A stretch of 64,000 nucleotides of DNA, taken from assembly GCA_019722365.1 (NCBI GenBank), contig JADFUC010000598.1, positions 124,001-188,000 on the forward strand, read 5' to 3'. The notes beneath the pieces were generated by a model, which worked only from the letters and a program-made list of their open reading frames with translations, was not told where the DNA came from and did no database searches. Both the position numbers and the translations under genes were made by a program. This DNA is from Lithospermum erythrorhizon (taxonomy: Eukaryota > Streptophyta > Magnoliopsida > Boraginales > Boraginaceae). Positions within the stretch are counted from its first letter, which is position 1; every line of letters starts with the position of its first letter. Below are positions 60,051 to 64,000 of this stretch, in pieces.

Positions 60051-62073
60051 TGTAGCGTCCCCAGATGCAGGCGAACTGCCGGTGAAGGATCGTATGATGA
60101 GAAATTATAAATAATAGCTTATCTGAATGCTTCGCGTGCTTCGGCTCTATTTACTCGTATCTGTCTTATGAGTTCGAGCTCTCACATTTTTAATACACCT
60201 TCTTTCATTCTGTGGCTACTTATCACTTAGTATGTAGCCAGTAAATGTGTCACCAAAACGGTAATCTTGTTGTAACGAGTGTTAGCAACGGTTGTACAAT
60301 CTAAAGGAGTTTATAGAACACTCAGGCCATTCATTTCTGAAAATAAAAATAAACACTTAAAACTCTTTTGCTCACAAAATCTGATGCATATTCTCTTGTT
60401 TCGCCCCATGGGTCTCGTAGAGGCATTTTTTATATAGACAAGACAAGCAGTTTATGGAAATAAACTTGTAGACAAAAATTTATCTTGTAAAATAATATGC
60501 ATTGGTCTTCTTTCCTTCTTTGTTATAGGCGTTTGAATCTTCTAGCTTGATCTTAAGCAATTTCCTTTTCATAGCAATCTGTCTCACAGATATTCTTCCA
60601 TAAAAGGAAACAAAATCTTCTTGAGCGATTCATTACGCCTCATTTATTTGCTACCAAGCATTGTTAGAGCGGTTGAGGTCTAACATAAATGAAATACTTG
60701 GCCTTTTCATGCATAACAAAGTCCCCGCCCGAGGGTAAGTTCGACAAATCTCTTGAGAACCTCGCGCGTCATAATTCGAGCGTATATATAATGGCAAATC
60801 AGAATAAGCGTAAATAACTATAAAATCAGAATAGCGTAAATAACCTACAAATAAAACACCTAGCACTTTAGAGATGGATAAGAACGTACATAGTAATCCA
60901 GAAATCTTTCACGCAGAGTGTTAAAGATAGATGGATAAACAAATGCCATATAACGCAAAAGCCGCCCATTTAACACCGTAGACATCCGACTACACACCAC
61001 GAGAAATAAAATACACCATAGGGTTCTCCATCTCCCCAATTTGTCCCAAAAAGCCTTAACCAAAGCACCTAAACGCATGCAGCCATTTGGCACATGGACA
61101 AACAACCTTATCGACCACGAGGGTGCGCTGCGCCTTTGTCATGGCACTGGATCGACATCTGGGTCTTCACCGCTTAAGCTTCTCGACGTGCCTCCAGCAA
61201 CGATTTCTAGCCAAGCTACACCGGATAACTCCATCCAGTGACAAATCTAAATCGCAAATCTTAGCGGTTTCATCAATGCCCTTTACGAGCTCCACCCGGT
61301 ATTAAGCGTAACCCCGGAGAAGATGTCGGCAACATGTCCTGCATTAGCTTTGGGGCGATGGTAATGAACCCGGAGTTGGACCTTCAATTTCTCTGACAAT
61401 CAGGTATCGCATACGTGATTCGAGAATCTTTGCGGAATAGGAGTGGTGTATCTGATAGGCTTGAGCTGCATGAGATGGGTACATCTTTAGCGACTTGGTC
61501 AATATGAAAAGGCGTCCCAAGTTAAAGCGAGGCCCAGTGCCTATCATGTAAAGGACCAGGCTAGTGTCTCGGGGCGTCGTGGAGGGCATGTGTGGTGGGC
61601 ACGGTTTTCCATTCTACCGCCTACTGACTGCGTACTTCCTGCTGCTTCGGGGGCCGAAATGCTTTTGTCGGGGCAGAGTGTCAACATCACCTCCTGTTAA
61701 CACCTTGACTATATCTGAGAGTTGCAAATTGTAACCCGTTTCTCCACCATTTGCTCTCCCATAGAATGCATTGACAAGACTTGGAGAGAAATCAAAGGTA
61801 AAATTTCGGAAGGTTACCTTTTTTGAAAGTTTAGACTTCTTGAGATCATGTCGATATCTTCGGTCGTATTTGCACACAAATTACACGACCAATTATGCAT
61901 AGTATGGTCCAGCGGCCATGAGTTGGCATGACTCTGCCCCTTCGATTATCGACTATGTTGGCATTCTTCTTAGTCACTTCAAACAATATTTTCTCGGCGA
62001 CAACTCTCTTGATTGGCTATGAGCCTCAGCAGCTGCTCTTCTTTAGAATTGATGACCACGTTAGTAGTGGACA
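60051..62073 (-). pseudogene. Antisense gypsy remnant with an Athila-like env-region domain
   Basis: Minus-strand frames at 61614-61877 and 61344-61589 match, in order, the plant retroelement domain that sits in the env-like region of Athila-type gypsy elements: a FDFSPSLVNAFYGR segment, LSDIVKVLTGG, then a YMIGTGPRFNLGRLIF-like segment with changes. Stops and frameshifts separate them. TGTAGCGTCCCC at 60051 may be an LTR edge. It is a relic of an old insertion. Confidence 0.55.
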
Positions 62074-64000
62074 TGTAAAGCAGTAACGACTCATAATTAA
62101 TAAATTAAAATGTGGGATTATTAAATTGAATAACGTAAAGTTGGAAACCACTTTATATTTTATATGCGATAAATGTTAATGTTGAAAATTTATTGTCGAG
62201 AGTAAGTTAGATCGAGAGGTATCCTTGAGCGAAAGCGGTCAAATTCGCGCATCGAATAAGCTGGTTTTTCCTCATTCCTTCACTTTACCAAACAAGCCTT
62301 AAGAGTGGTAAATACAAACAAAAAAATCCATATATTTCCCCCTCAAGAGACCGCCCGAACCCCCACCGACTCTTACTCCTTGATTTTCTTTCTCCGATTT
62401 CTCCTCCATCCCATGAGCTTTGGACCTCAAATTTCTTGAAGTTTTCCTCATCATCCTCTTGATTCAAGGTAAAAAAAAGGCCGAGACTTTTTATATTTCT
62501 TGAGTTCGACTAAGTTGGCTTTCGTTGACTTTTATGCTTTAAATTTTCTTGGTTAATTGATTCTTGGGCTTTAAAATTAGTTGTTCTTGAGTTGAAATTA
62601 CAGCGTTTGGATGAAGAAATTTGTAATTTTAAGACGTTGACTTTTTTGGAATTTAGTATGACCGTATTTTTTGGGGTTCATATCGTATATAATTATTATC
62701 TAGGGCCAATTATAGTATGGAGATTATAATAATCGATTCTTGGTGTAGAAAAGTGTTGAAGGAAAAGTTGGGTTGACTTTGGGTTGACTTGGTTGGCTTT
62801 TCAAAACGTTTTAAAATGATATAAGTATGTTTTTGGACCCTTATTATGATCGTTTAAGAGGTGAAATTTTGGGTTAAAGGTTGTTGGATGAATATGTTGA
62901 AATTAGTTTTTATTAGTTTGAGTAGTAGTTGGGTTATGGGAGGTTGTTAGAAATGAGTTTAATTAGTGGGAAAAGTTAATAATTAGGATTTATTAGAATT
63001 ATTTAAGGTGTTAGTATTTGGGTTAGTGTGAGGGCCGAAAGTTTAGGAGTTTGGGGTTAGTGGAATTTTATGGGTTTAGTTCGTCGTTGGTTTAACTAGT
63101 AATATTTCACCTAAAAGGGGCTAATAGGTACTAAAAAGTTGCTAAAAGATAATTTACTCTTGAAATTAGTAGTAATTGTGCTTTCGGTGTTGTGTTTAGA
63201 CTTCCGGGCAGGAAGAGGCTTGCGGATCGATTGACTGCCGAGGCGCTAGTGGTACTAGCGAGGTGGGGAGGATTTATCATTAAGTTTTGATAGCATTATT
63301 TACGTTTGGTAGTATCACAGTAGAATTGACATGTGACTATATATTTATGTATGAACTTATCTATTAGTGTAGTTGTGAAATGGTGAAATGTAGGTTGTAT
63401 GATGGTTGTGTTAGATACATTATGGTAGTAAGGTTCTATAAATTATTGTCTTAGTATCATGGTTCTAACTATATTGAGATTGTTATTATTGATAGTTGCT
63501 TGGTTGTTCTCCCCGGTTTGTTATAGTTGCTATGATGTTGGTTTGAATCGTGTGTGGTTGTGTTGTGTGTGGATTTGGAGGTATGTTGGTGTGGTGTTGG
63601 TTGTTGGTCGGGTTGGTTTCATATAGGAGTGGTCGCGCCCATATTAGGATGTGGGCATGTTGAGTCGCGTGTAAGGGTCGTTTGTGCGGGATAGGGTGTG
63701 TTTTGTGATATTTATGGGTGTTCGAAGGGTAGGCACAGGAAAGGATATGATATTTTATGGGTGAAGCGAAGGTGGCGCTTAGGAAAGAATGTGATATTAT
63801 GTTATGTTACGTGAACTTTTGCGGAAGAACTGACATTATATAAATGTCGAATAATGTTGTGTGCATTGTCTTGCATTGTGTTGACATTAGATTGGATGTC
63901 AGCTGCGTCGAAATATCGATAATGTCATAGTGCTTGTTTACTACGGAGTTACATTATACTATTATTATTGGAGTTATAAGCATTGTATTGGAGAACTTAT
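62074..64000 (+). mobile_element. Ty3/gypsy LTR, cut by the window end
   Basis: Begins near TGTAAAGCAGTAACGACTC and carries the same landmarks as the LTRs at 35011 and 39502: a CATGAGCTTTGGACC stretch, donor-like CAAGGTAAAAAAAAGG at 62466, TTGACTTT words, a GTGGTACTAGCGAGGTGGGG block at 63249, and GGGTGTTCGAAGGGTAGGC at 63715. The right end lies outside the window. Confidence 0.65.

Noticed and set aside
1..64000. CRISPR arrays, bacterial operons, origins, rRNA or tRNA genes
   Set aside because: None seen. The window is plant nuclear DNA and the direct repeats found fit transposable elements and tandem arrays.

Overview
The window is a piece of a plant nuclear genome, from a eudicot I cannot name. 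It is AT-rich, has GT-AG spliced genes, plant-specific protein families (an ECT-type YTH protein, a type-I pectin methylesterase pro-region, an albumin-1-like relic), and mostly consists of Ty1/copia and Ty3/gypsy debris, MITEs and Mutator-like elements. Only three loci look like intact genes. All coordinates come from reading the sequence by eye; no alignment or database search was run.

Left end (0-5 kb): a complete nine-exon gene on the minus strand for a YTH-domain m6A reader of the ECT family (312-4102, 620 aa). Its exon phases all agree, including a 41-nt micro-exon. Upstream lie short tandem repeats, two inverted monomers of a repeat whose main array is at 31-34 kb, a roughly 0.75-kb direct repeat (6.1-8.0 kb), and about 9 kb of non-coding, retroelement-derived DNA that includes LTR-like blocks (14.0-15.0 and 15.28-17.16 kb).

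Middle left (17.6-31 kb): two Mutator-type elements of one TIR family, each flanked by a perfect 9-10-bp target duplication. One carries an exon of a chloroplast RNA-binding protein gene, the other the intron-containing TPR region of a PP5-type phosphatase gene (Pack-MULEs). Next come an intact two-exon short-chain dehydrogenase gene (24687-26021) with a duplicated copy of its own 3' end, an albumin-1-like pseudogene on the minus strand, and a copia element reduced to LTRs, primer-binding site and scraps of gag and RNase H.

Centre (31.4-47.3 kb): a 2.4-kb array of a degenerate ~140-bp tandem repeat, then a nest of Ty3/gypsy sequences. The order is LTR, pol 3' end, LTR, primer-binding site, gag. 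The gag is split by an antisense solo LTR with a perfect 5-bp target duplication.

Right (47-64 kb): a MITE, a PMEI-like gene that looks like a pectin methylesterase cut off just after its processing motif (49891-50613), a coding-free antisense LTR element whose right LTR holds a MITE absent from the left LTR, a third diverged LTR copy, an antisense Athila-like env-region remnant, and the start of another gypsy LTR running off the window.

The three intact genes (RNA reader, NADPH reductase, cell-wall inhibitor) have no evident functional link; plant genes are not organised in operons and these are separated by repeats.
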